DNA of 8,081 bases from Caldimonas sp. (GCA_030150305.1 JASLGD010000127.1:1-8081); one strand, 5' to 3'; numbered from the stretch's first letter, positions 1 through 8,081 are shown. A program made the numbers and translations. Notes: generated by a model from the sequence alone, not told the origin.

Positions 1-14
1 CGATTCTTGTTCAT
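1..14 (-). CDS. Possible 5' end of a gene leaving the left edge
   Basis: An ATG on the minus strand at 14-12 is followed by AAC AAG AAT, giving Met-Asn-Lys-Asn before the window ends. A-rich codons straight after a start are typical of real starts in GC-rich genomes. A GAGG that could serve as a ribosome binding site lies at 25-28, a rather long 10 nt from the ATG, and a candidate promoter lies at 45-73. The gene would follow secA in the same direction but with its own promoter. Only four codons are visible, so the product cannot be named and the start itself is uncertain. The residues do not suggest argJ, a gene I recall following secA in some Burkholderiales. Confidence 0.25.
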
Positions 15-44
15 GGGAGATCGGCCTCGTTGACGACTCTCGCG

Positions 45-73
45 AGCGTAACGAGGCAGAGGACGAGGGTCAA
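45..73 (-). promoter_or_regulatory. Candidate sigma-70 promoter downstream of secA
   Basis: Read on the minus strand, TTGACC at 73-68 matches the -35 consensus at five of six positions. After a 17-nt spacer comes TACGCT at 50-45, a weak -10 that keeps the two most conserved bases and the last T. Transcription would start near position 38, giving a leader of about 24 nt before the ATG at 14-12. The -35 box and spacing are good and the -10 is poor. A 7-bp inverted repeat overlaps the -35 box and could be an operator. This is a pattern match only. Confidence 0.35.
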
Positions 74-94
74 TCGGGCGATGTCAGCCGATTG
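71..94. repeat. 7-bp perfect inverted repeat after secA
   Basis: CAATCGG at 71-77 and CCGATTG at 88-94 are perfect reverse complements separated by 10 nt. The repeat starts 28 bases past the secA stop codon and covers half of the candidate -35 box at 68-73. No T-run follows on either strand, so it is not a standard intrinsic terminator. It could be an operator for the downstream gene, or a hairpin that stabilises the secA mRNA 3' end. With 7-bp arms, chance occurrence is possible. Confidence 0.4.
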
Positions 95-121
95 CCGCGC
101 CAACAGGCCAAGGAGAGTCGC

Positions 122-2956
<2,835 letters not shown>

Positions 2957-3059
2957 GGGTCGAAGAAGCCGGTTTGGTTGGCGCCCGCGAGCGACCGCGG
3001 CGCGAGCCGCATCCGGGTGCCGAAAAAAGGTCGAGGTGCGGCCGGGCGAGGGCAATGCA

Positions 3060-3076
3060 AGCGGCCCCTGGCCGCT
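3060..3076. repeat. Hairpin in the predicted secA leader
   Basis: AGCGGCC (3060-3066) and GGCCGCT (3070-3076) form a perfect 7-bp stem with a 3-nt loop. It would sit near the 5' end of a secA mRNA started from the candidate promoter at 3096-3104. No T-run follows directly on either strand. The run of six T residues on the minus strand (3028-3023) is over 30 nt further on with no adjoining stem, so this is not a terminator. It may simply be GC-rich leader structure. Confidence 0.35.
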
Positions 3077-3095
3077 CGGCGCGAAAGAACCCGTG

Positions 3096-3104
3096 ATTTT
3101 ACCA
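3096..3104 (-). promoter_or_regulatory. Candidate extended -10 promoter for secA
   Basis: On the minus strand this reads TGG-TAAAAT: a -10 hexamer matching TATAAT at five of six positions, preceded by the TGn extension that lets sigma-70 promoters work without a good -35. No convincing -35 is seen at 16-18 nt spacing. This is the most AT-rich stretch of the whole intergenic region. Transcription would start near 3089, leaving a leader of roughly 130 nt before the secA ATG. The hexamer overlaps the candidate -35 of the divergent gene. Confidence 0.45.
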
Positions 3105-3125
3105 GCCGACCCGCGCGGCTAGACT
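3098..3125 (+). promoter_or_regulatory. Candidate promoter for the DUF721/DciA-like gene
   Basis: TTTACC at 3098-3103 (four of six matches to TTGACA) and TAGACT at 3120-3125 (four of six matches to TATAAT) are spaced by 16 nt. The expected transcription start is near 3132, almost on the GTG start codons at 3129 and 3132. That implies either a leaderless mRNA or a true start at the ATG at 3165. Each element is weak alone. Confidence 0.3.
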
Positions 3126-3128
3126 CGT

Positions 3129-3446
3129 GTGGTGCCAAGCAAGTCCGCCCAGCCCGCCGCCGCGATGCCGATCGCGCAGGCGCTCCGCGAGAGCGCCGCG
3201 CTCGGGCGGCTCTCGGAGCGGCTGCGGCTCTCGCACGCGCTTTACGACGCGGTCGCGCCGGCGATCCCGGCCGGGCTCGCTGCCCAGGTCAGCGCCGGGC
3301 CGGTCGACGACGAGGGCTGGTCGCTCCTGTGCAGCAATGCCGCGGTCGCGGCCAAGCTGCGCCAGCTCGTTCCGCACCTGCAGCAGCGCTTGCGCGACGG
3401 CGGCACGCCGGTCGCGGCGATCCGCGTCAAGGTGCAGCCGCGTTGA
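3129..3446 (+). CDS. DUF721 (DciA-like) family protein
   Basis: This 105-residue protein resembles the DUF721/DciA family. Members with known function load the replicative helicase DnaB in bacteria lacking DnaC or DnaI. The family pattern is visible: an early helix (IAQALRES-x-ALGRL), then AIPAGLAAQVSAG, then a strand ending WSLLCSNAAVAAKLRQLVPHL, then AAIRVKVQP at the C-terminus. This is the compact KH-like core with no long extra tail. The start is uncertain: GTG at 3129 or 3132 with no Shine-Dalgarno, or ATG at 3165, which would remove 12 poorly conserved residues. As I recall, family members usually have some residues before the core, so the longer form is kept. It is transcribed divergently from secA across a 172-bp control region and lies 91 bp before dsbA, so it may be co-transcribed with dsbA. 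Family placement is by eye; the helicase-loading role is inferred from homologues. Confidence 0.75.
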   Translation: MVPSKSAQPAAAMPIAQALRESAALGRLSERLRLSHALYDAVAPAIPAGLAAQVSAGPVDDEGWSLLCSNAAVAAKLRQLVPHLQQRLRDGGTPVAAIRVKVQPR

Positions 3447-3475
3447 GCCCGCCGCCCGTCGGCGTCGCGCCGCCG

Positions 3476-3491
3476 CCCGGCGGCCGCCGGG
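3476..3491. repeat. 16-bp perfect G/C palindrome upstream of dsbA
   Basis: CCCGGCGG followed by CCGCCGGG is a perfect palindrome in the 91-bp gap between the DUF721/DciA-like gene and dsbA. A competing stem GCCGC/GCGGC (3472-3484) overlaps it, and a second small hairpin CGCCG-TGT-CGGCG follows at 3496-3508. No T-run follows, so it is not an intrinsic terminator. It could be a mRNA processing or stability structure. In DNA this rich in G and C it may also be incidental. I see no promoter or clear ribosome binding site for dsbA in this gap. Confidence 0.35.
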
Positions 3492-3537
3492 AACTCGCCG
3501 TGTCGGCGGGAATCGCCTTCCAACCGTTGCCACCTCC

Positions 3538-4194
3538 ATGAACATGAACCGACGCCAGCTCTCCACCGCCCTCCTCGTCGCCGGCGTCGCCGGTGCCGCA
3601 CCGTTCGTGCCGGCCGCCGCGCAAGGCAGCGGCCCGGTCGAAGGCAAGGACTACATCAAGGTCGAGACACCGCAGCCGACCAACGCGCCGCCGGGCAAGG
3701 TCGAGGTGCTCGAGTTCTTCTCGTACGCATGCCCGCACTGCAGCGCGTTCGAGCCGACGCTCGAGGCGTGGGAGAAGCAGGCACCGCCCGAGATCGCGCT
3801 GCGTCGCGTGCCGGTGCCGTTCCTGATGAACGCCGACAACTTCATCCACACGTACTACGCGCTCGAGACGATCGGCGCCGTCAAGGACGCGCAGCTGAAG
3901 ATCTTCCGCGCCATCCACATCGAGCACCAGCGGCTCGACACCCCGGAGAACATCGCCGCCTATCTCGGCAAGAACGGCGTCGACGCCGCCAAGTTCCTCG
4001 CCGCCTTCAAGTCGTTCTCGGTCGCGACCTCGGCGTCGAAGGCCAAGAAGATGGTCGCCGACTACAAGGTCGACAGCGTTCCGACGCTCGTCGTCGCCGG
4101 TCGCTGGATGACGTCGCCGAGCACGGCGGGGTCGCAGGAGCGCTCGCTCCAGGTCGTCGAGCAGCTCGCGCAGAAGGCACACAGCGCGAAGTGA
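3538..4194 (+). CDS. dsbA: Thiol:disulfide interchange protein DsbA
   Basis: This 218-residue periplasmic oxidase introduces disulfide bonds into exported proteins and is normally reoxidised by DsbB. An N-terminal signal peptide is clear: a basic start (NRR), a hydrophobic core (ALLVAGVAGAAPFVPAAA) and a likely cleavage at AAA|QG after residue 28. The thioredoxin-fold active site is FFSYACPHC with catalytic C65 and C68. The helical insertion follows, and the cis-proline loop is VPT with P182. Length and layout fit the betaproteobacterial DsbA/DsbL group. The start is the ATG at 3538, where the signal peptide begins; an ATG two codons later (3544) is equally possible, and neither has a good Shine-Dalgarno. 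The RRQL near the start is reminiscent of a twin-arginine signal but lacks the full motif, so Sec export is more likely. dsbB is not in the window. A terminator-like hairpin follows the stop. Confidence 0.93.
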   Translation: MNMNRRQLSTALLVAGVAGAAPFVPAAAQGSGPVEGKDYIKVETPQPTNAPPGKVEVLEFFSYACPHCSAFEPTLEAWEKQAPPEIALRRVPVPFLMNADNFIHTYYALETIGAVKDAQLKIFRAIHIEHQRLDTPENIAAYLGKNGVDAAKFLAAFKSFSVATSASKAKKMVADYKVDSVPTLVVAGRWMTSPSTAGSQERSLQVVEQLAQKAHSAK

Positions 4195-4201
4195 CGCGGC
4201 A

Positions 4202-4228
4202 GCGCGGCTTGCGCCGCGCCCGCGTTTT
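4202..4228 (+). terminator. Rho-independent terminator after dsbA
   Basis: GCGCGGC (4202-4208), loop TTGC and GCCGCGC (4213-4219) form a perfect 7-bp G/C stem beginning 7 nt after the dsbA stop. A TTTT run follows at 4225-4228, after a 5-nt gap. The short T-run and the gap make it a moderate terminator. Read on the minus strand there is no T-run after the stem, so it should not stop the convergent operon that ends at 4235. Confidence 0.6.
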
Positions 4229-4234
4229 CCCGAC

Positions 4235-5494
4235 TCAGCCGGAGTCGAAGACCTCGTCGCCGGTCGGCTCGTCGTGCGGCACGCCGTTCATCTCGTGCCG
4301 CAGCGTCGAGAGCGCGAAGTACATGCGGCGCCGCGCCCGGCTCTGGTTGCCGAGCGGGCGGTGCTCGGCGATCGAGTGCCACGGGTTGTACGACAGGCGC
4401 TTGGCGAATTCGAGCTGCGCCGGCGAGTCGAACTTCTGCCGCGGAATGCGCAGCGTCGCGACCGAGACGCGCGGCGACAGCCGCTCGGGCCAGAGCACGG
4501 ACGCGTCCTCGATCGGCATCAGGTGCGGGTCGGTCTGGCGCTGGATGCGAAAGTCGAGCTCGACGTCGCCGGCGTCGAGCGCCTGCACCATCGCCTGGCG
4601 GAGATAGTCGTCGGGCGGCCGCCACGGCAGGCGCGGGATCGGCGTGCGCTTGCTCGTCTTCGGCCACACCGAGTAGACCATCGCCTGGCCCTCGCCGAGC
4701 AGGTACGGCACGCAGCTGAAGTACGGCGCCTCGAACGGGCTGCTTTGCGTCTTCAGCCAGAGCGCCTGCATGATGCCGTCGAGGACGTGCGGGCGGTCGA
4801 AGTTGAGGAAGTAGAAGATCGACGCGTTCTTCAGGCTCTCGACCTGCAGCTGCGCGTTGGCGCGGACGTCGGGCGTCACGAACGTCGGCGTCGAGACGCC
4901 GAACATGTCCTGGGTGAACTGCTCTTCGTCCATCAGCTTCGGGCCGGGGACGCCGAGCAGCTTGATGCTGATGCTCATGAAGCCGACGTCGTCGATGTCG
5001 GGCGTGACGTACGGCCCGGGGCCCGAGAAGCGCACCCACGCGCGGTACGTCTTCGGCTCGGCGAAGATGCCGTGGCGGAGCTCCGCCGGCAGGCCGTCGT
5101 GGACGATGAACTCGGCGCGCACGATGCCCTGCGTCTTGGTGTTGCCGCCGCGCTCGAAGCCGCCGGGCTTCCACAGGCCCTTCATCTGCTGCGTGAAGCT
5201 CGCGATGATCGAATCGACGAACTGCTCCTCGCCCGGGAACGGCCGCTCCTCGGCGAGCGCGAGCTTCTCGTCGACGCGCCGCGCGTTGATGAGGAAGGTG
5301 ACGAAGCGCGCGACCGGGTCGCGCAAGAGCGCGTCGAGCGCCGGCCGGAAGAACGGATCGAACCGGCGCTCGAGCTGAAGCAGCGCGAGCAGCGTGTCGG
5401 CGATCCCGTTCAGGAGCTTCGAGCCGGTGTTGGCCGGCGGCACGGGGCGGCTGACGTTCGAGTTCGGGTTCGGGTTCATCATGACCGAGCTCAT
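4235..5494 (-). CDS. Catalase-fold haem protein with altered distal pocket
   Basis: This 419-residue protein belongs to the catalase-like haem superfamily, closer to the short y4iL-like/allene-oxide-synthase-like proteins than to true KatA/KatE catalases. Recognisable parts are the first barrel strands RGGNTKTQGIVRAEF (115-129), then RAWVRFSGPGP (151-161), DVGFMSISIKLLG (169-181), TQDMFGVSTPTF (194-205), and the C-terminal NPWHSIAEHRPLG (370-382) followed by R388-x3-Y392, matching the RxxxY motif whose Tyr ligates haem iron. By my alignment the distal His is N118 and the distal Asn is S201, so ordinary catalase activity is doubtful; peroxidase or fatty-acid hydroperoxide chemistry is possible. 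No signal peptide is seen. The ATG at 5494 is chosen because GGAGG lies 6 nt upstream and it overlaps the preceding stop as ATGA. It is the last gene of a three-gene operon. Confidence 0.82.
   Translation of the reverse strand: MSSVMMNPNPNSNVSRPVPPANTGSKLLNGIADTLLALLQLERRFDPFFRPALDALLRDPVARFVTFLINARRVDEKLALAEERPFPGEEQFVDSIIASFTQQMKGLWKPGGFERGGNTKTQGIVRAEFIVHDGLPAELRHGIFAEPKTYRAWVRFSGPGPYVTPDIDDVGFMSISIKLLGVPGPKLMDEEQFTQDMFGVSTPTFVTPDVRANAQLQVESLKNASIFYFLNFDRPHVLDGIMQALWLKTQSSPFEAPYFSCVPYLLGEGQAMVYSVWPKTSKRTPIPRLPWRPPDDYLRQAMVQALDAGDVELDFRIQRQTDPHLMPIEDASVLWPERLSPRVSVATLRIPRQKFDSPAQLEFAKRLSYNPWHSIAEHRPLGNQSRARRRMYFALSTLRHEMNGVPHDEPTGDEVFDSG
5456..5479. repeat. Short hexanucleotide tandem repeat in the catalase-like gene
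   Basis: Four tandem copies of GTTCGG, two of them with one change (GTTCGA, GTTCAT), lie in the 5' part of the catalase-like gene. On the coding strand they give a Met-Asn-Pro-Asn-Pro-Asn-Ser-Asn stretch at residues 6-13. Because the unit is six bases, slippage would add or remove two residues without a frameshift. The encoded segment precedes the conserved domain and looks like a disordered N-terminus. Confidence 0.6.
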
Positions 5495-6996
5495 GGCGAG
5501 CCTCCGCTTTGCGCACCCGCGAGCCAGCGCAGCGCGCGCACTCCGGGCAGGAAGAAGTAGGCGCCGCCGACGACGGTGACGAACTGCGGCAAGCCCGCGA
5601 TGCGCTCGTCGGGCCCGTCGGCGCGCGGCAGCGAGAAGCCGTCGGTGCGCGCGCCGTCGATGGCGGGCACGCGCGTCCCGAGCAGCGGATCGCTTTCGCT
5701 CGCGACGCCGTCGAAGTGCACGCCCATCGCCCACGCGTTCTGCACGAACTCGAACTGGCGCGCGATGTTGGCGCCGAGGCAGATGAAGTGCAGGCCCGGG
5801 TCGTTGCCGCCCGACGTCCCCGCGAGCGCCTGCGCGATCGGCACCCCGGGCCCGTACTCGCGGCCGCGGCGCAGCAGCCGATGGAAGCGCGTCGACGCGA
5901 CGAGATCGTGCGCGAGCGCGTCGGCGTCGAAGCCGAGCGTGCGCTTGGCCCACGAAAGCAGTCCGCCCGGCCCGGGCGGCAGGTCGGCGTTGCGCGGATT
6001 GCTGCGCCGGATGTGGGCGCCGAGCGGGCAGCTGAGGCCATCGCGGTCGGAGCGGTACGTGAACGCGTTGAGGTCCTTGGCGTCGCCGCCGCCCTCGATC
6101 TGCTCGATCGCCGGAACGATCAGCGGCGTGCCGTCGCGCCTGCGGCCGACCATCGCGCTCGCGAGCCGTTCGCGCCGCTCGGCGTCGCCGCCCGCCTGGC
6201 GGTCGACGAACTGCCAGAAGCCGTGCACGTCCTGGCGCAGCTGGCGCAACACGAGATACGTGCCGTTGCGGCCGAGGTCGGCGCGCTCGGGAGCGTCCTC
6301 GGCGCGCGGCAGCAACGCAGCGGCGGCGCCGCGCTCGAGCAGCGGCCGATCGGTGTAGCCGCCGTACTCGTTCGGGTAGCCGAGCACGACTTCGCCGAGG
6401 CAGCACAGGTTCGAGTACTCGGTGCGCTCGACGTCGCGTGCTTCGCGGCGGCGCTCCCAGTCCAGCAGCGGCTGCGAGAGGCCGTCGGTGAAGCCGAACG
6501 GCTCGACGCCGTCGAGATCGCTCGTCGCAAGGCACGCCATCCGTTCGAATCCGGCCTCGCACTGCGACTCGATCGCCTGCTGCAGGACGGCGAGCCGCCC
6601 CGGCATCGCGTAGAGAAGGACGGCGACGTGCGGGACGCGCGTGCCGGCACCCCACTGCCAGCGCGACGGATCGTTGGCGCCGACGTCGCCGAGGCGGCGC
6701 GCGCGGTTGGCGTCGTTGCCCATGCCGACGACGAACTCGGCCGCGAAGGCGGCGACGACGCCTTCGTCGACGCCGAGCGCGCGCAGGCCCTCGGCCGTCA
6801 GCGCGATCTGGATCGCGAACTCAGGCAGCGGATCGGTCGTCACCGCCGTGCTCACCGGCACGCTCGCCAGCCAGCGCCGCGCAGCGTCGCGGTCGCGCAC
6901 GCGCAGCAGCAGGAACGACGCCTCGGTGTGGTGCTTGTAGCCGAAGCGCACCAGCCCCTGGATGTCGTCGAGGTCGACGGCAGGCGCGCTGCTCAC
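5491..6996 (-). CDS. DyP-type haem peroxidase (class C/D-like)
   Basis: Dye-decolorising peroxidases use H2O2 and a b-type haem to oxidise dyes, aromatic compounds and other organic substrates. This 501-residue protein carries the family signature GFTDG (168-172) with the distal Asp D171. The CPLGAHIRRSNPR segment (323-335) supplies the proximal haem ligand H328. RRG-x2-YGP (376-383) supplies the distal Arg. HFICLGANIARQFEFVQNAW (403-422) is the closing conserved segment. The length and the inserts around EVVLGYPNEYGGY (202-214) fit the longer class C/D enzymes rather than the ~300-400-residue A/B types. There is no Tat or Sec signal, so it should be cytoplasmic, and no encapsulin-targeting tail is evident. 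The start is the GTG at 6996: it overlaps the upstream stop as GTGA and has TGAGG 5 nt away, implying translational coupling. The family is sure; the substrate is unknown. Confidence 0.92.
   Translation of the reverse strand: MSSAPAVDLDDIQGLVRFGYKHHTEASFLLLRVRDRDAARRWLASVPVSTAVTTDPLPEFAIQIALTAEGLRALGVDEGVVAAFAAEFVVGMGNDANRARRLGDVGANDPSRWQWGAGTRVPHVAVLLYAMPGRLAVLQQAIESQCEAGFERMACLATSDLDGVEPFGFTDGLSQPLLDWERRREARDVERTEYSNLCCLGEVVLGYPNEYGGYTDRPLLERGAAAALLPRAEDAPERADLGRNGTYLVLRQLRQDVHGFWQFVDRQAGGDAERRERLASAMVGRRRDGTPLIVPAIEQIEGGGDAKDLNAFTYRSDRDGLSCPLGAHIRRSNPRNADLPPGPGGLLSWAKRTLGFDADALAHDLVASTRFHRLLRRGREYGPGVPIAQALAGTSGGNDPGLHFICLGANIARQFEFVQNAWAMGVHFDGVASESDPLLGTRVPAIDGARTDGFSLPRADGPDERIAGLPQFVTVVGGAYFFLPGVRALRWLAGAQSGGSP
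5501..5505 (-). promoter_or_regulatory. Ribosome binding site of the catalase-like gene
   Basis: GGAGG on the minus strand lies 6 nt before the ATG at 5494, inside the end of the DyP gene. It decides the start in favour of the first of three nearby Met codons (residues 1, 5 and 6) and supports the ATGA stop/start overlap. Confidence 0.7.
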
Positions 6997-8081
6997 AGCA
7001 ACCTCAGCCACGCGAGCGCGTCGGCATCGCTCATCGCGGGCCGCTCGAGGCCCTCGCGGATGCGGTGGTTCCGATTCATCTCGACCAGCGCGAGACCGGG
7101 GTAGGCCTTGTACCAGACCTGCGTCGGCACCTGATGGCGGCGCTGGAAGTACTTGAACGACTGCTCGATGCGCGAGCCGCCGAGCACGAGCCAGCGCGTG
7201 CGCGGCCAGCCGACGCCGTTGCTGAAGAGCACGTTCAGCCCCCAGCCGACCTTGTTGATGAAGTCGTCCATGTAGCCCTGATGGCTGCCGTCGTAGTTGC
7301 TGACGAAGACGACGCGCGCCTTGTCGTCGAAGAAGAACCAGTGCGCGAAGTGGATCGTCTGCACGCGCGCGAGAAAGCCGCGCGTGTAGACGTGCCGGCA
7401 CGCGTACTCGGTGAAGATGAGGAGCACGGTCAGCAGCCAGCGCCGAAACGCACCCGGCTTGACCGCGCCGAGCGCGGTGTACTGGTTCGTCGTGTCGCGG
7501 TCCTCGAGCTCGATCAGCGCGGCGAGGTCGGCCTCGCGCGGGCGCGGAGCGATCTCGGGATCGCTCGTCTCGAGGCTGCGCAGCTTCCAGGCGAGGAATG
7601 GCGCGAGCACGATCACGAACGGCAGCGCGACGACGCCGAGCAGTGGCACGGCGACGAGGTTGGCGAGCTTGCGCAGCTGCCAGCCGAGCGGCGTCGGCTC
7701 CGGCGGCGTCAGCGCGAGCCGGCCGGCGCCGACTTCGCTCATGACGTGCGCGACGAGCTCGGCGCGCACGCGCTGCGCATCGCCGGGCGCCGCGAGCGAC
7801 TGCCGCGGCACGCGCGCCGAGAGCGCGCGCTGCAACGCGCTCTCCTCGCGGATCTGGCGGACGCTGCGGCCGACCCAGTTGACGAAGCTCGCCGCGGCGC
7901 GCTGGTCGCGGGCGCGCATCCAGGCGAGCACGTCGTTGCCCTCGGCGAAGCCTTCGCAGTGCGCGAAGATGCGGGCCAGGCCGGCGCCGGCGCGCCGTGC
8001 GAGGTCGGCGAGCGCGTCGGCGGCCGGCCCGTCGCAGTCGCCGATGAAGACGAGGTAGGTCGGCAAGCGCTTCGGCTCGAC
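6993..8081 (-). CDS. Membrane-anchored protein with duplicated module, 5' partial
   Basis: I do not recognise a named family. The frame stays open to the right edge, so the start is missing; the TTG at 8066 is probably internal. Residues below count from the edge codon (8081-8079). Of 362 residues, 9-90 form a module beginning YLVFIGDCDG and ending in a helix with IREESALQRAL. Residues 139-165 are strongly hydrophobic (VPLLGVVALPFVIVLAPFLA), long enough for a membrane segment or a hairpin. Residues 215-223 are a shorter hydrophobic stretch. Residues 256-348 resemble the first module: RVVFVSNYDG, then DDFINKVGWGLNVLF, ending NRNHRIREGL. The conserved pattern VFxxxxDG...GxGLxxxF...R/N-x-IR-x-xL suggests a tandem alpha/beta (ferredoxin-like) duplication. 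IHFAHWFFFDD (243-253) is notable for its aromatic and His content. The stop overlaps the DyP GTG start. I recall similar proteins near peroxidase genes but cannot give a function. Confidence 0.8.
   Translation of the reverse strand, partial: VEPKRLPTYLVFIGDCDGPAADALADLARRAGAGLARIFAHCEGFAEGNDVLAWMRARDQRAAASFVNWVGRSVRQIREESALQRALSARVPRQSLAAPGDAQRVRAELVAHVMSEVGAGRLALTPPEPTPLGWQLRKLANLVAVPLLGVVALPFVIVLAPFLAWKLRSLETSDPEIAPRPREADLAALIELEDRDTTNQYTALGAVKPGAFRRWLLTVLLIFTEYACRHVYTRGFLARVQTIHFAHWFFFDDKARVVFVSNYDGSHQGYMDDFINKVGWGLNVLFSNGVGWPRTRWLVLGGSRIEQSFKYFQRRHQVPTQVWYKAYPGLALVEMNRNHRIREGLERPAMSDADALAWLRLL
7002..7006 (-). promoter_or_regulatory. Ribosome binding site of the DyP gene
   Basis: TGAGG on the minus strand lies 5 nt before the GTG at 6996, within the last codons of the upstream gene. 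It fixes the GTG as the start rather than an in-frame upstream codon and supports translational coupling. Confidence 0.65.

Noticed and set aside
3023..3028. Run of six T on the minus strand in the secA leader as a terminator or attenuator
   Set aside because: No stable stem lies directly before it; the nearest hairpin is more than 30 nt upstream.
2957..3055. The 33-codon N-terminal extension of the secA frame
   Set aside because: SecA homology begins exactly at MLPKLL (ATG at 2956). The extension is Arg/Pro/Ala-rich and unlike any SecA N-terminus.
3544..3570. Twin-arginine signal in DsbA
   Set aside because: Two arginines are present but the surrounding residues (NRRQLST) lack the full consensus; a Sec signal explains the sequence as well.
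5491..5530. Encapsulin cargo tag at the DyP C-terminus
   Set aside because: The C-terminal residues (WLAGAQSGGSP) do not resemble the known hydrophobic Leu/Ile-Gly targeting peptide, and no encapsulin gene is present.
4062..6041. Long alternative frames within the DyP and catalase-like genes on both strands, including the plus frame 5509-7104
   Set aside because: They show biased Arg/Ala/Ser or Ala/Arg/Val composition and no motifs, and they conflict with genes that have clear family signatures and ribosome binding sites.

Overview
The window is very GC-rich, with strong G/C preference at third codon positions, and reads as chromosomal DNA of a betaproteobacterium, most likely of the order Burkholderiales. 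The best evidence is the SecA protein: its C-terminal part, including a VTYTHPN-D/E-DGSVS stretch and a CxC-x8-CH zinc tail, matches what I recall of Burkholderiales SecA. A DUF721/DciA-like gene lies immediately divergent from secA. The assignment rests on recognition by eye, not on a search.

Left part (1-3446): secA fills 122-2956 on the minus strand. Beyond its stop, 15-121 holds a candidate minus-strand promoter, a 7-bp inverted repeat overlapping its -35 box, and the first codons of a possible gene running off the left edge. Between secA and the divergent DUF721/DciA-like gene (3129-3446, plus) is a 172-bp control region with two candidate promoters that appear to overlap back to back. 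This is the housekeeping part: protein export and, by homology, replicative-helicase loading.

Middle (3447-4234): dsbA (3538-4194, plus) encodes a periplasmic thiol oxidase with a CPHC active site. A short G/C-palindromic gap precedes it. A hairpin plus T-run follows it and separates it from a convergent operon.

Right part (4235-8081, minus strand): three genes are joined by 4-nt stop/start overlaps. In transcription order they are (i) a membrane-anchored protein of unrecognised function, truncated by the right edge, which appears to contain two diverged copies of one alpha/beta module flanking a hydrophobic segment; (ii) a DyP-type haem peroxidase without a signal peptide; (iii) a catalase-fold haem protein that keeps the proximal Arg-xxx-Tyr haem ligand but seems to have lost the distal His and Asn of true catalases. 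The tight coupling suggests that the three products act together, perhaps as a membrane-associated haem (per)oxidase system acting on an organic or lipid peroxide. That function is inference. This operon is the most interesting content of the window.

No tRNA, rRNA, CRISPR, insertion sequence or phage gene was seen. No gap between genes exceeds 172 bases.
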